The translations under genes were made by a program, and so were the position numbers. The notes beneath the pieces were generated by a model. It saw nothing but the letters and a program-made list of their open reading frames with translations. It ran no database searches and was not told the origin of the DNA. DNA of 64,000 bases, from NCBI GenBank assembly GCA_963556695.1, contig CAUWAG010000013.1, positions 434,001 to 498,000 on the forward strand, read 5' to 3'. Source of the DNA: Anthostomella pinea (taxonomy: Eukaryota; Ascomycota; Sordariomycetes; Xylariales; Xylariaceae). Of this stretch, positions 1-10,900 are shown piece by piece. The first letter of the stretch is position 1, and each line of letters starts with the position of its first letter.

Positions 1-379
1 CAAAGGCATGGGAGATCTTCCGGAACTTCAGCCGAGTGGCTGGGGAACGGTTCTTCCCGAAATCCCGGATTTGCCGGCTCATGGTAGGGGTCTGTTGGTC
101 CTCTGGCTCCGAGTCTTCCTGTTCTTTCGGCTCGGGGGTCTTCCACTTGTCTTCTTAGATTTCTGGATGGTCTAGACACTTTTTGTGGCTAATTGAATAG
201 CACCCTGTCACTCGGAAGCCCGAACGGATGTTTTTTGGTGTAAACGCCCTGTCTCTTGCCTTGCTGTAATAGCGGATAAAGTTGATCTTGTCAACAGGGA
301 AGGAATCAGTCAGAGAATTTAACTGGGTAAGGAATCTCTGGTAGTAGGACTTAAGGGCGTTATAAGGGCCGTTATTCAT
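1..379 (-). pseudogene. pogo/Fot1-like transposase, C-terminal fragment
   Basis: Read on the minus strand, residues encoded from 379 down to 155 resemble the end of the DDE domain of fungal pogo/Fot1 (Tc1-mariner) transposases: a segment LKSYYQRFL, then a DKINFIRYYSKAR stretch, then KNIRSGFRVTGCYSI, which matches the family pattern 'NI(R/K)xGFxxxGxxPxxP'. A stop at about 155 interrupts the frame, but the same frame continues open and charged to the left window edge, so the tail probably runs out of the window. The catalytic core upstream is missing. This is a decayed copy. Family assignment is from motif memory only, without a search. Confidence 0.55.
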
Positions 380-903
380 ATATGCAACTCTAACTCAACT
401 ATTTTTCTTGGCGCCCCGCTGTTAGGGCGTAACCTCAATATCTGCGCTAAAATAGGCATTTCTCTCAGTAACTGACTATCTTTGTTAAGGCACAAGAGAA
501 TTTTTCTCATAAGCCGGATGGCACCCTTCCACAACGAGTCCCCAAACACGCCCGTGGCCGTCCCAAAGACGACCACTTGCGACATGCACAAATCCCCGGC
601 CCCTAGAAAGACATACGGCCCGGCAACTCTGAGCAGGCTCCGCCAGGCGCTGCTTGACGACATCAGCAGCAGCCCGTCACAGGTCTCTAAGGCTGACTTC
701 ACCGTTATTTCCCTTTTGAAAGGAAAATCCTGAAATATCAATGACCGCAGTACCACTGGAATGAAACGACCTCAACTGAACAAAATCTCTACAGACCAAG
801 CCATTAAACGCGATACTAGGAGTAAGGCCTCCTCCTCAGAGTGCCAGGACCAAGTTGCCAAAATACTGGATAAAGACAGGCACCTTTATGAAACCAGGAG
901 ACA
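380..903. other. no recognisable gene
   Basis: Overlapping short frames occur on both strands, but none shows a motif I recognise. The stretch joins the pogo fragment to the LINE remnant and is probably further transposon debris. Confidence 0.4.
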
Positions 904-2094
904 ATGTTTCAAGAGTGTGTTATAACAGTTAACAAGACACTTGAGAAAGCCGGAACTGAATTATACTCACATGCCAAGGAATTCAGTGCCTTCTTCTCTA
1001 AATGCCTGAGCGAGTGGCTAGAAACCCGAGATCCGCCCAAAAGAAAGACCATTCCTGGGAGAATAGGGATGGTGAAGCCCACCATGACTTTTGCCCAAAT
1101 TGTCTCTTCTAACCACCGACAACATCCACTGACAGTTAACACCACTATAAAGAAAACACAGCCTGGCACCCTTACTGCTGCCAATCAACTGAAGAAAAAG
1201 CAGGATGATCTCTGGGTCTTTATCCGCATAGACAATAGCCACCGAGAGCCTTACAAAATAAAGTTTACACTGAATAGAAGACTTAAGCTCCATCCCTAGG
1301 AGCTTAGAGAGGTGACGCGGTGCCCCTCCGGGTTCACCTTATACCAAAGGGACAAGCCAACTGAGACTAAGCTCCTGGCCTTCTAAGAAGAGATCGCCGA
1401 CATTCTTAAGGCATAAAAGATTGAAACTCACACGGTCTGGCATCACTACAAGGTTGATAGATGCCCAAGAAAGGTCATCAGTGCAGAAAGGTCTACAATC
1501 GACATTACCAACACTGCTGTCGCTGACGAGGTTAAAGCCCAAACAGGTGACAGACCTTTAAGGTACATATTCTCAAGGAACACAGTTAATTCAGATCCAA
1601 AGACCACATGGGTGATCTCTCTGCCCCGTATAACAAAGAAACCATTCATGCTTTTTGTTCACTTAATGACCTCGAGGCACATTTAATACTCCCCCAAGGT
1701 TCACCAGTGTGCGAACTGCTTCAGATACTATGATAGAAACTACTGATGTGAAAAGCAAATATATGCACATTGCGCCAGCATAGTACACTAAAGGGAGTGC
1801 AAAAAACCAATCCCAAAGTGTGTCAACTACAAGTGGCCTCATGCTGCCAACTTTGACAAATGCCCTGCACGCTCCAAGGTCATGAAAGGTATCATCTACA
1901 AGCACACATGGGAACAAATCCAGGAAATAAGGCTGGCCGGAGAAAGAGCCAGATCCAGGGCCTTTAATAAAACAGGCAGAAACCAAGCCAGGTTAATGCC
2001 TAACAACAATAACAAAGACACTACAATGCAAATTGATACAACAAATACAGCTCATCCCAGAAATGCCGACACCATTGTTGTCCATCAATGCTAG
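904..2094 (+). pseudogene. Tad-like LINE ORF1 (gag-like) remnant
   Basis: The region reads as a broken ORF1 of a Tad-type non-LTR retrotransposon. The first open piece (904-1299) carries the QDDLWVFIRI segment seen before the RNA-binding domain of fungal LINE ORF1 proteins. Further on, at about 1700-1880, cysteine/histidine clusters of the zinc-knuckle type appear in another frame (CANCFRYYDRN, then KCVNYKWPHAANFDKCPA, the usual ending of Tad ORF1). Frames change several times and stops interrupt, so it is not functional. It is followed directly by the ORF2 endonuclease remnant on the same strand, as in intact LINEs. Confidence 0.6.
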
Positions 2095-2817
2095 GTACAT
2101 CAAACGAAACACATCGACATGGGCACCTGGTCATCCATTCCGTAAATGCGGCAGGAGGACAAAAGAGTACAGGCCCTACAGAGTTAGCCATTAACCTGAC
2201 TGACTACACAAGAGAGCAAGCAGACATCATTATGATGCAAGAACCCTGGGTCAGCACACCACCAGGCAAAAGAATGAGAGTAAAGACACCCAAATTATGA
2301 TATATATTCCCCGGTTGATTCCTGGGACAGCGACAGTACACGACCCAGATCTCTCATCTATATATAAAAGTATCTTTAAACGGATCAATTTTGGCCTTAT
2401 GCTACACGAGACATCACTTGGGTCAAGGTACAAGGCATTACATTTGCCAGCGTCTACTGACCCTGCGACAACCCACAGGAAGTGGATGATATTCTGGAAG
2501 TATGGACTCCACCCTTTGGCTGCGTCATAACCAGGGATTTCAATGCTGGCGACATATCCTAGGACTCAAGCAATCCAGGATATCCTGGTGGTGCTATACT
2601 TACACAGACTATGGCAGACCACGGACTGGATCTGATTTCTGAACCAGATGTCCCAACACATGATGACAGAAATATACTAGATCTGGTTTTCTCAGATGTC
2701 CCCATGGCCGAAGCATCAATGAATGATGCACTCCAGTGCACCTCAGATCACGAGACATTACGAATAGTTGTCCCAATTCAAGGAGACCTGGACCGGGTCC
2801 CCAAGGCTGATCGGTGA
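2088..2817 (+). pseudogene. LINE ORF2 endonuclease remnant
   Basis: This is the apurinic/apyrimidinic-type endonuclease part of a LINE ORF2, on the strand of the ORF1 remnant just upstream. Visible pieces are the early motif ADIIMMQEPW (the QEP signature), a degenerate ITRDFNAGD (canonical GDFN), and further on ILDLVFSD and the terminal catalytic-type TSDHETLRI. Frameshifts separate the pieces. The fingers and palm of the reverse transcriptase that should follow are absent. The LINE reappears from about 7,600, on the far side of a Ty3/gypsy element, with the thumb and RNase H regions. Confidence 0.65.
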
Positions 2818-3077
2818 ATAGTCCCGGATGATAAACCACAAGAGCTGGTGGACAATGTCTAAAGCAAGATTCATGAGCTCCCCCGGCTGGGTGCATTCCC
2901 TAGTCTGTGTAAGTATAGCACCACCAGGATATCCTGGATTGCTTGAGTCCCAGGATATGTCGCCAGCATTGAAATCCCTGGTTATGACGCAGCCAAAGGG
3001 TGGAGTCCATACTTCCAGAATATCATCCACTTCCTGTGGGTTGTCGCAGGGTCAGTAGACGCTGGCAAATGTAAAGC
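2439..3077. repeat. inverted repeat of LINE endonuclease segment, ~171-bp arms
   Basis: The left arm (about 2439-2610) and right arm (about 2907-3077) are reverse complements; the only clear difference I found is an A/G at the TCCTAGGACTC versus TCCTGGGACTC site, a transition of the RIP type. About 295 bp lie between the arms. The arms contain the LINE endonuclease DFN motif. A duplicated, inverted segment this similar could fold into a long hairpin or arise by a rearrangement at the gypsy insertion border next to it. Confidence 0.85.
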
Positions 3078-3152
3078 TTGATCAATATAATCCAAGGCTG
3101 TATCAAAACAGTGAGCAAAAAGCCCTGACAATTTAGGCCCACTGCTTAGTGG

Positions 3153-3327
3153 TGTGACAATCAGGCCTGCAGCTGCGCTGGCCAGGGCTGATGGGATGAA
3201 ATATCTAGATTCAAACATATCTAAGGAAGAAGAGACAATATCAGAAGAGACAATATCAGAAGAGAAAGGGGAAGCTAGGGATATATATGTACATAAATAT
3301 GTGGAGGTATTATGTAATACCGTAACA
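3153..3327 (-). repeat. 3' LTR of the chromovirus
   Basis: On the minus strand the LTR begins TGTTACGG and ends TGTCACA, 175 bp in all. It matches the 160-bp solo LTR at 27,023-27,182; the extra 15 bp come from a tandem duplication of a GAGACAATATCAGAA unit near 3230-3265. It directly follows a clear polypurine tract, which fixes its boundary. Confidence 0.85.
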
Positions 3328-3346
3328 TCACCTTCCTTCTCCCTTA
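3328..3346 (-). other. polypurine tract next to the 3' LTR
   Basis: On the minus strand this reads TAAGGGAGAAGGAAGGTGA, an almost pure purine run immediately before the LTR start TGTTACGG. This is the expected position and composition of the plus-strand primer of LTR retrotransposons. Confidence 0.8.
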
Positions 3347-3424
3347 AGATAGGGCCTTGTCATGTTTGAGACTGAGCTTTTCTCCTTTACTTTTTCTTTC
3401 CTGTTGAACCCGTATACGCCCCAA

Positions 3425-3665
3425 TATTGTCTTCTCCCACGTCATCACCCTCGCCATATTTGCGTACAAATGCCTTGAATGCGTCTGTGAGTATGAGATT
3501 TTCGCGAGGTTCCCAAGTTGGTTCGACATATTCTGTTCACTTTACCAAGACCTTTCGTTTGTTCCCAAATTTATCAGCCTTAAGAATCCTCTCAACTGAC
3601 CATAAGGGGTCTAGACCGTCAAGAAGTGGTAGTGGTTGTGTGTCATCGACCTTTTGAGACGGGAA
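3425..3665 (-). pseudogene. chromovirus C-terminal chromodomain
   Basis: The minus strand encodes VERILKADKFGNKRKVLVK, then a stop in place of a conserved tryptophan, then TEYVEPTWEPRENL and TDAFKAFVRKYG. This is the chromodomain pattern (ERIL...Y.VKW..Y...TWEP..NL......F...) that chromoviruses carry after their integrase and that guides insertion to modified histones. The TGG-to-TGA change is a G-to-A transition of the RIP kind. Upstream residues (PLWSVERI) join it to the integrase tail. Confidence 0.8.
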
Positions 3666-3929
3666 GGGATCCTCTGTAGCACGTCATAATAGGTCCACGA
3701 AAAAGTGTTTCCTAATATTGCTTGCGAAGTTCAGCTTGTACACATCAGGGGAAATTATCTTAGTAATCTTGTATTTGGCGTGTGTCTAAGCAAGCTTCTT
3801 CTTCAATTGTAGAGTTGAGACATTTTTGAGGTTGAGCCACACCTTGTCGCCAGTCTGGAATCTCTCTGCTGGGCGGCGGCTTTGGTTTGCCTGGTGCTCC
3901 ATTATCTGCTGTGTTGTGGCTATGGCGGC

Positions 3930-4810
3930 CTAAGCCATCTCCTGGTCTTTGTAGAGGCGCGTGACAAACTCCTCTGCCCTTACTTTTGAGTCTTTTGATG
4001 TGTTGGGGCGGCGCAAAGGTTGTAGTTGGATGGGGTCGGCGTGGTAACCATGCAGCACAAAAAAAGGGCTGAGTCTTGTTTTTGAATTTGGTCTGTTGTT
4101 GATGGCTAGCTGGGCTGTGGGTAAGAGTTTGGGCCAGTCATCTTGTGCGTAGGCCACAAAAGCGCGTAGATAGGCAAGGACTTCTTGATTCATACGTTCC
4201 GTTTGGCTGTCTGTCTGAGGGTGATAGGCTATCGATAGGCGCTGCTCGACTCGAACTAGCTGGCATAATCTAGTCCATAACTTTCCCACCCAGTTGCTCC
4301 CTTGGTCAGACGTGATGAAGTTTGGGAAGCCATGAAAGCAAAAGTGGCTCCAAACAAACTTTTCAGCATAGGCTTCAGCTTCCATAGAATCTTGTGGCTC
4401 GAGCGTAACTGTTCCTAACACTCTGTCAATCATAAATATCATGTTTCGTGGGGCGTCCCCGTCTCCGGGAAGCTCAGTCATAAAGTCGATAGAAAGTTCG
4501 CTGAAAAAGCGGTCTGGTATAGGCAGTGGGCATAAAAGTCCCTACTTTGCTTGACACCAGATCTTGAACCTGCCACAAATATTACAGTTCTTGTAGAAGC
4601 GGCATACTATCCTGTACTACTAAGGCCAGAAATAGTTTCGTTATAAGATCCATCCTGTGATGTTCCTTCCCGGGTGTCCTGTAATATGGAAGTCGTGCGT
4701 CTGTTGTACCAATGCCGTCCTGAGGGGCTTGTAGTTAGGTACCCAGATTGATCCTCTATACAAGAGGACTCCTCTGTCTTTAATTTCGCAGTCAATAGGC
4801 TGTACATCAA
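3930..4810 (-). pseudogene. chromovirus integrase
   Basis: The main open piece (4481-3930) shows integrase core features: FITSDQGSNWVGKLW (second catalytic Asp region), VEQRLSIAYHPQTDSQTERMNQ (third catalytic residue, E in QTER) and YLRAFVAYAQDDWPKLLPTAQLAINN, all classic for Ty3/gypsy. The first catalytic region and the zinc-binding part, up to about 4810, are broken by stops. It lies between RNase H and the chromodomain as expected. Confidence 0.8.
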
Positions 4811-5261
4811 TCTCTAAGCTAGGAGGTAAGGCTCTGTCCCCTCTTGCAACACTAGCATAGATATTGCAATACGTCTTGTCAACGCTGATAGCCTTATCCC
4901 AAAGATGTTGGAGCTCAGGGCTAGTGAAAACGTGTCATCCTGGTAATGGTGCACTAAGCTCTTCTCGCGTGGTTGGAATGTCTTTACTGTGAGTTACTGG
5001 GGGCAATTGTCGTCTGGTCCTTGTACTGACTGGGACTACAATTATAGCATATATTTTGGCAGCAGCCTAAGGATGTTCTGTGGATGGCGGGAGCCAGGCG
5101 TCTTTGATCAGTTGAAACTCCCTATTCTTGAAACGTTCGTTGTCTATTTCTTTGATACGGTCTTGGGGACGGGCGGACTGGAAGTCGGGCTTCCCTAAGT
5201 CCTTCCCAGCCCGGAAAGTAAAATGGAAATTGTATTGGGAAAGGATCTCTTACCATCGGAC

Positions 5262-5553
5262 TTAGCGTTTTATGAGCCTCTGGATTGTCATAAAATGACA
5301 GAGGTTTTTATGATCAGATAGCACGGAGAACTTTGTTACCACACTGTGTAGTTCGCCTCTGAAATGGACCATGCCGGCAACAATAGAGCGCAGTTCCTTG
5401 TCGTGTATTTCGTAGTTTGCTTCTGCTGGTGTCAATTTGCAAAAAAAAAAATCCAACTGGGCAAAGGCGTCCCTGAGCATCGACCTGGGATAAAGAAGCG
5501 CCAATAGCGTATCCCGACGCATCTGCGTTGAGGATTGTTTCAAGGTTAATCAT
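5262..5553 (-). pseudogene. chromovirus RNase H
   Basis: Two overlapping frames together give the Ty3 RNase H signature: LNADASGYAIGASLSQVDAQG (catalytic Asp within DASG) followed by ANYEIHDKELRSIVAGMVHF (catalytic Glu in KEL). A frameshift lies at the run of ten A's near 5441-5450. It follows the reverse transcriptase on the minus strand. Confidence 0.8.
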
Positions 5554-5754
5554 CAGTAACGGGGCGCTCGTAAGGTGGTCTTAAAGGGTTCAGAATGCTT
5601 TCTTCTCGTCACGTCCCCAGGTGAAGGCTGCACCATATCTAGTTAGTCGGTTAAAAGGCGCAGCAATAGTGGCAAAAAGAAGGATAAATTCTCTGTAGAA
5701 ATTGGCAAAACTAAGGAATGAGCGGACGGCAGAGGCGTTCTTAGGTTCTTCCCA

Positions 5755-6513
5755 TTACTTGATAGCTGCAACCTTCTCGGGGTCGACACTAATGCTGTCG
5801 CCTGTTCGAATCACAAATCCAAGGTACTTGATTTCGTGTACAGCAAAGGCGTATTTCTTGATGTCGATTTGAAGGCCTGCCTTGCCTAGTCTCTGGACAA
5901 CGGTTTTAACCTTGTTCATGTGGTCCTTATATGTCCCGTCGCTATAGATAATAACGTCGTCCATGTATGCCGATGCATAGACATTAAGCAGGTCTTGAAG
6001 CGTAGAGTTAATATAACGTTAAAAGGTTGCCAAGGTACCGCAAAGGCCAAAAGGGGTAACCAGCCACTCAAATTGTCCGTACCTTGTCCGGAACGCCGTC
6101 TTCCACTCGTCTCCTTCCCGTATTCTCAGCCTGTGAAATGCTGCGCGATCGTCTACCTTAGTAACCCATTTTGCCTTGGTCAGCTGGCGGAGCGTTTCTC
6201 GTATCAAGGGCAAGGGGTACCGATCAGACTGGGTTATGGCGTTCAGAGCTTTATAGTCAACACAAAAACGCAGACCACCACCTGGCTTGCGTGCAAAAAG
6301 CAGTAGGGCGCTTGCTGACGATGTGCTTGCTCTGATCCATTCCTTGTCAAGGTAGTCTGTTAGTGTCTTCCGTAACACTAGGAGCTCTTCCTTGGACATG
6401 TCGTAGAGCGGTCTATAAGGCACCCGTTTTGGTCGCCCTTGGTCGTCGACCTCAATATTGACAGCGTGATCCCATCCAGTTCGGTGGCGAGGCACCACGT
6501 CATTATTGTTCAT
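5755..6513 (-). pseudogene. chromovirus reverse transcriptase
   Basis: The first piece (6513-6019) carries RT fingers and palm: VPYRPLYDMSKEEL, KPGGGLRFCVDYKALN, and KVDDRAAFHRLRI, where the first catalytic Asp lies. The second piece (5964-5755) begins MDDVIIYSDG, the remaining part of the YMDD-type catalytic box, followed by KYLGFVI. A frameshift and a stop separate the two near 6018. Catalytic residues look preserved although the frame is not. Confidence 0.82.
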
Positions 6514-6549
6514 GAAATACTGGGCCTCGTCTTGCAGGGCTTCTGGGAG

Positions 6550-7200
6550 TTATTCCTTGAGTGAGCAGAGTATAGGCTTGTCCTTTCTCTTATTTAGTTT
6601 CTTTAATGCTTTGTTGATGTCTTCAATAGTAACAGAGCCAATCAAAATGGGGCTTTGATCACTCTTTGCCCTCTTAATCTCAGCGTTGAAGATCCTTACT
6701 GTTACAAGGTGTGCGGTCTTGATCGACTTGGTCCTCTTGACGATATGGGAATTATCCATCCAACTGTTCTTGCGGACTTTTACTCTGTTGCTTGGCGGTC
6801 TAATGCAAAACTGGCGCTTCTTACATCTGTAGTGAACATCATTACGTTCACACCATCCTTTGCCAAGGATAATATCGTAATAGAGGCCCGGGATGACATA
6901 TCTATAGACCCGCTCCTGCCTGCCGTTGATGTCGATAGTAGCGTATGTCATCTGGTTGATATTACAGGTAGGCTTTGGTTTTTCCTTGTGGAACTTAGAG
7001 TTGTCGCTGTTTGCAGCAAATTTAAGCTTCCGCTGGCTGATCTGTTTATGTGGGAGTTGTCTTTGGTTTATGAAGCTTTTACTAAATGCGGCATAGGGCA
7101 AGCAGCCCGTATCGAAAAGAGCAGAGATATAAAATATGTTGTCTATCAGCATATCTATGAGAAACAGAACGCTGTCTAACCTCTCCTCTACTGCTTCCAT
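6550..7200 (-). pseudogene. chromovirus aspartic protease region
   Basis: The 216-residue open frame contains ISALFDTGCLPYAAFS, the DTG active-site motif of retroviral-type aspartic proteases, and later YDIILGKGWCERNDVHY, the flap-to-C-terminal segment that in Ty3/gypsy elements reads 'ILGxxWL...'. It lies between the gag zinc knuckle and the reverse transcriptase, as usual for Ty3. Confidence 0.7.
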
Positions 7201-7280
7201 CTGCTTCCGTGACGGTGACTGGTGCAGATCCTCTCTGAAAACATCCGTGTTTAGCCTCTGAGTTCGACTTCGCTCAGAGG

Positions 7281-7562
7281 CTAGTCTTTTGACAAACCGG
7301 ATGTCATGCTATCGTTACTACTTGCAGCCAGAGGGTGGCGAGCAAAGCTTGTGTAGTCACAGTCGCTAAACCTGTGCGATGGATTTTTGCCACAGCGGAT
7401 GCAACGTCCAGAAGATTTGCGGTTGCGATATTCTGTAGTCGTGATAGGTGGTGCCTTTGGACGTGTGTCCCTTGTACGCCCGTGTATGAAAAAGAGACGT
7501 TTTAGATACGCAGATAACCTAGCGACTCTCTGCATTGGAAAGAACCTTAAAAAAACAGCCAT
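7281..7562 (-). pseudogene. chromovirus gag, zinc-knuckle end
   Basis: The frame contains CIRCGKNPSHRFSDC, a slightly lengthened CCHC zinc knuckle (C-x2-C-x5-H-x4-C; the usual spacing is x4 before His). Only this C-terminal piece of gag is present; the capsid part is missing where LINE sequence starts. Confidence 0.65.
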
Positions 7563-9575
7563 AAAGGCTTTTAAAAATCTTTATCTGTTTAATTAATAGG
7601 GATATAACAATGCTATTGAATTTGACACCGATAAAACTGAGATCATGCACTTCTTATAGAAAAAGAACTCAAACAATCCTCCGGTCTGCGACAGGACAAT
7701 TAACAAAATAACAAAGGACTCCATGCAATGGCTAGGTGTCCTCTTAGATAGAAAACTAAACTTCAAAAATCACGTTTCTTACTGGGCCAAGAACGCTAGT
7801 AAGGTAGCAAATCACCTTTGAGGACTATGCAATACAGTCAAAGGACTTCCAGTAAAGTCAACCAAGAGGGCTGTGAAAGCTTGTGTTATTCCTATTCTTA
7901 CAAACGGCCTGAAAGCCTGGTACCCAGGAATCGAAAAAATTAGGAACTTAGGTGGGACATCAGCATGTCGCATTAAAGGGCTTCTTGGAACAATAGATGC
8001 TGTACTACGAATGGTGATAAGGGCTATCTTGCCAGTCTGGAAAACACACCCTGGACATATCCTACACTTTGAATCACAGATTCCCTCAGCGAGAGTTCTT
8101 ACGGAGTCAATAAGACAAAATCACGGCCTCTGATTAGGACGAATAGACCAAAGACACCCTCTTATTGGCAGGCTCCAAATACAAGCTCGCAAGGAACCAA
8201 CAAGGCTACAAAGGAGCTTCCAGCTAGTCCCTGACTTCCAGAGACCAATACTCACCAAGCCATCATGGAAAAGGCCCCCAGTCCGTAAGGGCAAAGACAA
8301 AAAAACAGAGCTCTTCAAGCAATGGCTATGGGAGAGAAACGTGAACACTGACCTTGTCATATTAGATGGATCACAGTTAGATTGTCACAGAATAGCAATT
8401 GACCACCACACCAATTGGCTAAGCTCCCCACAAAAGGATGTGGAATATTCAGGATGGCAACTGAATATTCTATGGTGGTAGATATACCTGACGTTCCATG
8501 GGCTCCAGGGCTCTGTCTCATTCGGACATACCTGTACCGTATTGGAACGTCACATAGATGACCAAGGCACAACTCACACTGGATGGGGTTATATCATCAG
8601 GAAAGGCGGCATTACACAAGAAATATATCGGGGAAAAGGCAGACTTCTTTAAGCAGAAGTAGTAGATGCTGAAGTTTATGGCGTTCTCTAAGGTCTTGCA
8701 GCAGCCAGGGCAATTAGACATAGAAAACAGCTATATGTCTGCATGGACAACACGTCAGTGGTAGATGGGCTCAATGGGACTCTACCTGAGACATCACAGA
8801 ACATTTTTCTATGATTCCAAGAACTTGCCATGGCACACACTCCTGGAGTGACCACCAAGTGGATTCCTGGACATAGAGATATTGATGGCAACAAAGCTGC
8901 CGACACACTAGCAAAAGAGGGTGTCATACTAGAAATGGACATAACAAACCTTCTTATAATCTCTTGGGTAAAAAGAGATCTTAAAAAGAAAAACAAGAGA
9001 GAATTCAATCAATGGTAGAAAAGACCAATCAGAACCAAGATACCAAGAAATATACTCATATATAGTAACTCAAAGGTACCTTATATCTTTTGAAAGGAAC
9101 ACTCTACACAGATTTCTAGCGGCCAGATCTGGACATAGCGACTTTGCTAGATATCACAAACGTTTTGGGCATACAGACTTGAATAACCACTGCAGCTGCG
9201 GTGAAAAGAAAATACCATAACACATTTTCTTTTGTAAGAGGCTTGAGAAAAACAGACTGCTGCCTAGGTACTCGCCTAGGACAGCCTGTTTACAATACTT
9301 GGGGGAGAGGAGCGCGGAATAGGCAAGATTTGTTGAGAAGAGCAAATTCTTTTCATCAATCTGCCCCCGATAGATAGCTGTTCTTGAAGGACCAGATGGA
9401 TGACCCCAAAGTCATACAGCCGCAACAACGGGAATGGGCTCGGGAGCGGGACTGACTGTACTTATTATCTTGATACCTCCACAACCCTGTGATACAGAGG
9501 CTCTGGGAGGCGTGGTTTGCACTACTGAGGAGCGATCCCCCACGTTAAATACAATCAATCAATCAATCAATCAAA
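7563..9575 (+). mobile_element. LINE 3' half: RT thumb, RNase H and CAAT tail
   Basis: Plus-strand pieces show the RT C-terminal region (SMQWLGVLLDRKLNFKNHV, then AVKACVIPILTNGLKAWYPG) and an RNase H domain (TGWGYIIRKGG, then VDAEVYGVL, MDNTSVVDGLN and TPGVTTKWIPGHRDIDGNK), followed by a zinc-type CSCGEKK tail. Stops and frameshifts abound. The 3' end is CACGTTAAATACAATCAATCAATC, a (CAAT)n tail at about 9551-9575. Compared with the LINE copy at 39.5-40.5 kb it has about 170 extra bases between GATGGATCACAGTTA (near 8369) and GATGACCAAGGCAC (near 8554), inside the RNase H start. Confidence 0.75.
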
Positions 9576-10329
9576 GGGCCGTTACTCAATAGTTGCATTC
9601 CGTGGCTAGTGTGTGCTGGAAAAAAGCACGGCAAGATTTTGACAAAATAACACTGCATCATAAATTCATTCTTTTCTATAGTCAGTTGTTATTTAAATTG
9701 AAATAATCAAACAATCAGTGAATAAAATAGAAAAAATTGGTGTACGTATGGAGGCATGGCTACTATGGCCATCTAGGATCAAAAGGACTGGTTCCCACTG
9801 CTCCTGGCCACGAATTTCATCCACTTATAGTATGAAAACGTGCTCAAGCCACTGGCAAGTGTGACGGCCTGCACGGACCTTCCCACATGACAAGCCGATA
9901 CTTCCCAATAAGGGAAAGATCTGACCATAGTATCCTCTTAAAGGGGCAACCTCCCGCTGTACCTATCTCTCTCTCTCTTCCTTTCCTCTCTAGTCTTAAT
10001 ATTCTCGTCAATAGAGTAATAGCTGCTTGCTGCCGGCCATGTCCCAGCTCCTCAGTACGCTCGCCGTAACAGCAAGCGATATCGTTACTGGTCCAGCCGT
10101 TTTCCAATGTTATATAGTATCAGTCAGCTATCTTCTGGGATTCCTTGAGGAACCACTGCACTTAGAGATCTTTTCCATTAAAAATCAAGCCTGGTTTGAC
10201 TACTTTACCGGTAACTGAAATGGTTTCGATGAAAGATGTCCACAAGCGGCCCTAGGGACTTTTTGGGAAAGCTTTCCTTGTCTCAGAACTTCTGAGAACT
10301 AGGGAATCGATGCCTATAAGGGTAGTTAG
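9576..10329. other. no gene seen
   Basis: Short overlapping frames without recognisable motifs. A pyrimidine-rich stretch lies near 9965-9995. Confidence 0.4.
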
Positions 10330-10900
10330 TTGACTGTGAGGATAGGGGACTCAAAAGAGTTACCAAAACCCGACATAATGCCGCCCTTATTGACATTGTA
10401 CGTATTTTCTGGCTTCACCCAGCCGTAGTCCTCCAAGATGTTGAAGAACCAGTTCACAGATTTAGGGGTAAACCCCTTAAACCGAACAGATTCTATTCGC
10501 TTGCCGATTTTAGTCTGAATGATAGGGTTGCATCGTTTAAGCTGTCCATATAGTGGTTCCTAAGTAGTGCGAAATCCTCTTTTCTTTTTAGGAATTCTAT
10601 CACAATTTCCCTGACGGCTGAGTGAGAGGGGACAAGCCCCAAAGTCTCCTGGCGCAATATCCAGGCTGTTACCTTGCTTTCTTACCTGGGAGAAATTCTC
10701 TGCTCGGTGGTGTGAGCCTCTGTTTTAGTCCCTATCCCCCTTATGCGTGCTGACAGCGTGCTGGCCGGGACGCCGTATTTTTGGCTGGATTTTCTTATAG
10801 ATATGCCATTATCTGTGACGTCTAGGTAGGTATCCACCACATCATCCTCTGTATACGTTGGCTGAGGCATTGTAGCTGGCTTCAGGATGCTGTGGTGCAT
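10330..10900 (-). pseudogene. pogo/Fot1-like transposase, N-terminal remnant
   Basis: The minus strand starts MPQPTYTEDDVVDTYLDVTD and continues with ISIRKSSQKYGVPASTLSAR, the Psq-type helix-turn-helix of pogo/Fot1 transposases. Downstream, in shifted frames, are NPIIQTKIGKRIE, TPKSVNWFFNILEDYGWV, and ENTYNVNKGGIMSGFG. The last matches the start of the DDE domain (usually NVDEGG or NMDEKG), with the catalytic Asp replaced by Asn, a G-to-A type change. The rest of the DDE domain is absent. It may or may not belong to the same family as the C-terminal piece at 1-379. Confidence 0.72.

Larger units (their letters stand above)
3153..7562 (-). mobile_element. Ty3/gypsy chromovirus, degenerate, 5' end missing
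   Basis: On the minus strand the order is gag zinc knuckle, aspartic protease, reverse transcriptase, RNase H, integrase, chromodomain, polypurine tract, 3' LTR. That order and the terminal chromodomain identify a fungal chromovirus. All domains are split by stops and frameshifts. No 5' LTR is found beyond 7,562, where LINE sequence begins, so the 5' end is lost. The element sits between two non-overlapping parts of a LINE, which suggests insertion into, or recombination within, that LINE. A solo LTR of the same family is at 27,023-27,182. Confidence 0.85.

Noticed and set aside
376..756. 126-residue minus-strand frame beside the pogo fragment
   Set aside because: No transposase-like or other motif; a plus-strand frame overlaps it.
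7200..7560. 5' LTR of the Ty3 element
   Set aside because: No TGTTACGG...TGTCACA sequence lies beyond the gag remnant; LINE sequence starts there.
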